DNA of 64,000 bases. It comes from Prosthecobacter algae (GTDB taxonomy: Bacteria; Verrucomicrobiota; Verrucomicrobiia; Verrucomicrobiales; Verrucomicrobiaceae). The DNA lies in NCBI RefSeq assembly GCF_039542385.1, contig NZ_BAABIA010000003.1, forward strand, positions 434,001-498,000, written 5' to 3'. Below are positions 63,143-64,000 of the stretch, piece by piece. The first letter of the stretch is position 1, and every line of letters starts with the position of its first letter. Below the pieces are notes generated by a model that was not told where the DNA came from, searched no databases, and saw only the letters and a program-made list of their open reading frames with translations. A program made the position numbers and the translations under genes.

Positions 63143-63203
63143 CCCTTCGATCCTCGATAACGCTATCCGCACAGGGACTGTGCGGGCTACCCGGGGAAAC
63201 GTG

Positions 63204-64000
63204 TCACGCTTCCTGCCAATCACGCTTCCCTTCCCCACGCTGGAAACGCCACAGCCTGCCAGGTTTGTATTCCACCCCGTCCCAGGTCCAGGCCTGGATG
63301 CTGAGCTGGCGGGAATCGCCCTCGATGACGTGGAATCCGTTAGGCTCGCCTTTCAAGCGATGAGAGATGGCGGTGGACACTGCCGACAGCACACAGTTCC
63401 GTGCGGCACTGCCACCGCTGAGGCGCAGTGTCTGCGCATAGCTGATGTGGAAATGTCCCGCCAGCACAAGGTCCACCCCGGCGAGGTTCACGGACTGGGA
63501 AAATTCCCGCTGCCGCCCGATGAGATGTCTGCGCGTGCCCTGAGGCGGCGCTGCGGGGGGATGATGCACCACCAGCACGCGCAGGGAATCTTCATCCACC
63601 GCCTGCCCCAGCTTCACCATGCGCGCCATCTGATGATGCGAGAGCCGCCCGCGCGACCAGTCCAAGTGCCAGCCCGCCGTGCGCGCTGAATTGGTGCCCA
63701 TGACAAACAGCCCAGGGCGGCTCCACACAGGCTCCAGGTCTTCCTGTACCAAGCGGCGGAAGTGCCGCCACGGACGGCGAAAGCGCTCCCACACCACCCA
63801 CCAGCGTGGCACGTCGTGGTTCCCTGGCACCACGAGTTGCGGGATGGCAATGGAGTCCAGGAAAACCCGTGCTTCCTCGAACTCGCGAGCGCGTCCGCGC
63901 TGAGTGAGGTCGCCGCTGACGATGAGCAGTTCCGGGTTTGCCTTTAAAATGGCTTCACGGAGAAAGGCCGGTAGATCAGGACTCACGGCCCCGAAGTGGA
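63204..64000 (-). CDS. Metallophosphoesterase (5' end outside window)
   Basis: At least 265 residues of a calcineurin-like phosphoesterase. Motifs: SGDLTQRG, GNHD (VVPGNHDVPRW), VVHHPP and GHFH. The reading frame stays open past a GTG at 63986 to the window end and there encodes the HFG of the first DxH motif, so the true start is beyond the window. The later residues form the beta-sandwich closing with a C-terminal WRFQRGE segment. Substrate unknown; some relatives cleave cyclic nucleotides. Confidence 0.9.
   Translation of the reverse strand, partial: HFGAVSPDLPAFLREAILKANPELLIVSGDLTQRGRAREFEEARVFLDSIAIPQLVVPGNHDVPRWWVVWERFRRPWRHFRRLVQEDLEPVWSRPGLFVMGTNSARTAGWHLDWSRGRLSHHQMARMVKLGQAVDEDSLRVLVVHHPPAAPPQGTRRHLIGRQREFSQSVNLAGVDLVLAGHFHISYAQTLRLSGGSAARNCVLSAVSTAISHRLKGEPNGFHVIEGDSRQLSIQAWTWDGVEYKPGRLWRFQRGEGKRDWQEA

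Overview
The window is a GC-rich, gene-dense chromosomal segment of a Gram-negative bacterium, most likely a member of the Verrucomicrobiota (Verrucomicrobiaceae, Prosthecobacter-like). The lineage is inferred from three PSCyt1/DUF1549/DUF1553 plus DUF1501 gene pairs (a planctomycete/verrucomicrobial signature), an SHD1-like protein, a PEP-CTERM protein, lipid A synthesis (lpxB) and an mcsA-mcsB-clpC operon. No phage, transposase or CRISPR array was seen. Most of the window is ordinary chromosome with accessory patches.

Layout. 1-8.2 kb: pirin (cut by the window edge), a bidirectional terminator, lpxB with an adjacent Gfo/Idh/MocA oxidoreductase, a HAD phosphatase, the McsA-McsB-ClpC protein-arginine-phosphorylation/proteolysis operon, and tRNA-Phe. 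8.4-15.7 kb: an SGNH hydrolase, then an ECF sigma / FecR-DNRLRE / PSCyt1-DUF1549-DUF1553 / DUF1501 operon. 15.7-23.1 kb: Dabb protein, asnS, a stand-alone DsbD N-terminal-like protein, an SHD1-like protein, a proline-rich anchored protein, a leucine-rich-repeat protein, an ABM-family protein and moaA. 23.1-34.6 kb: two more PSCyt1/DUF1501 sets on the minus strand, an orphan HlyD-type adaptor between them, and a ParE-type toxin-antitoxin pair lodged inside the third set. 34.8-39.1 kb: a membrane-anchored PQQ-repeat protein and a TetR regulator that appear to share an operator motif, a PIN-like protein and citrate synthase. 39.3-45.0 kb: a transglutaminase-like protein and a TolC / adaptor / ABC-ATPase operon with no permease. 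45.3-47.3 kb: a second ECF sigma factor, an ice-binding-like (DUF3494) PEP-CTERM protein and tRNA-Gln. 47.4-54.1 kb: an AGCS symporter divergent from a complete livKHMGF branched-chain amino acid transporter. 54.3-64 kb: an MsbA-like exporter, GlcD-like oxidase, lone ketosynthase, pyrR-pyrB, rarD, a second toxin-antitoxin pair, an aminotransferase and a metallophosphoesterase cut by the window edge.

The most unusual structure is in the liv operon. A four-helix-bundle (23S rRNA IVP-like) gene sits between livG and livF, bracketed by imperfect ~30-bp inverted repeats made of GTTGATGG-type units. The left arm contains the livG stop codon and the right arm ends 6 bp before livF. A second, gene-less copy with related arms lies between livK and livH, and livH has no ATG/GTG/TTG codon ahead of its conserved N-terminus. 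This looks like a small mobile or formerly mobile cassette and its relic. Other points of interest are a FecR-type anti-sigma protein fused to a DNRLRE-like domain, a LamG domain nested within a DUF1553 domain, twin TetR operators, and a PyrR with an altered PRPP loop.
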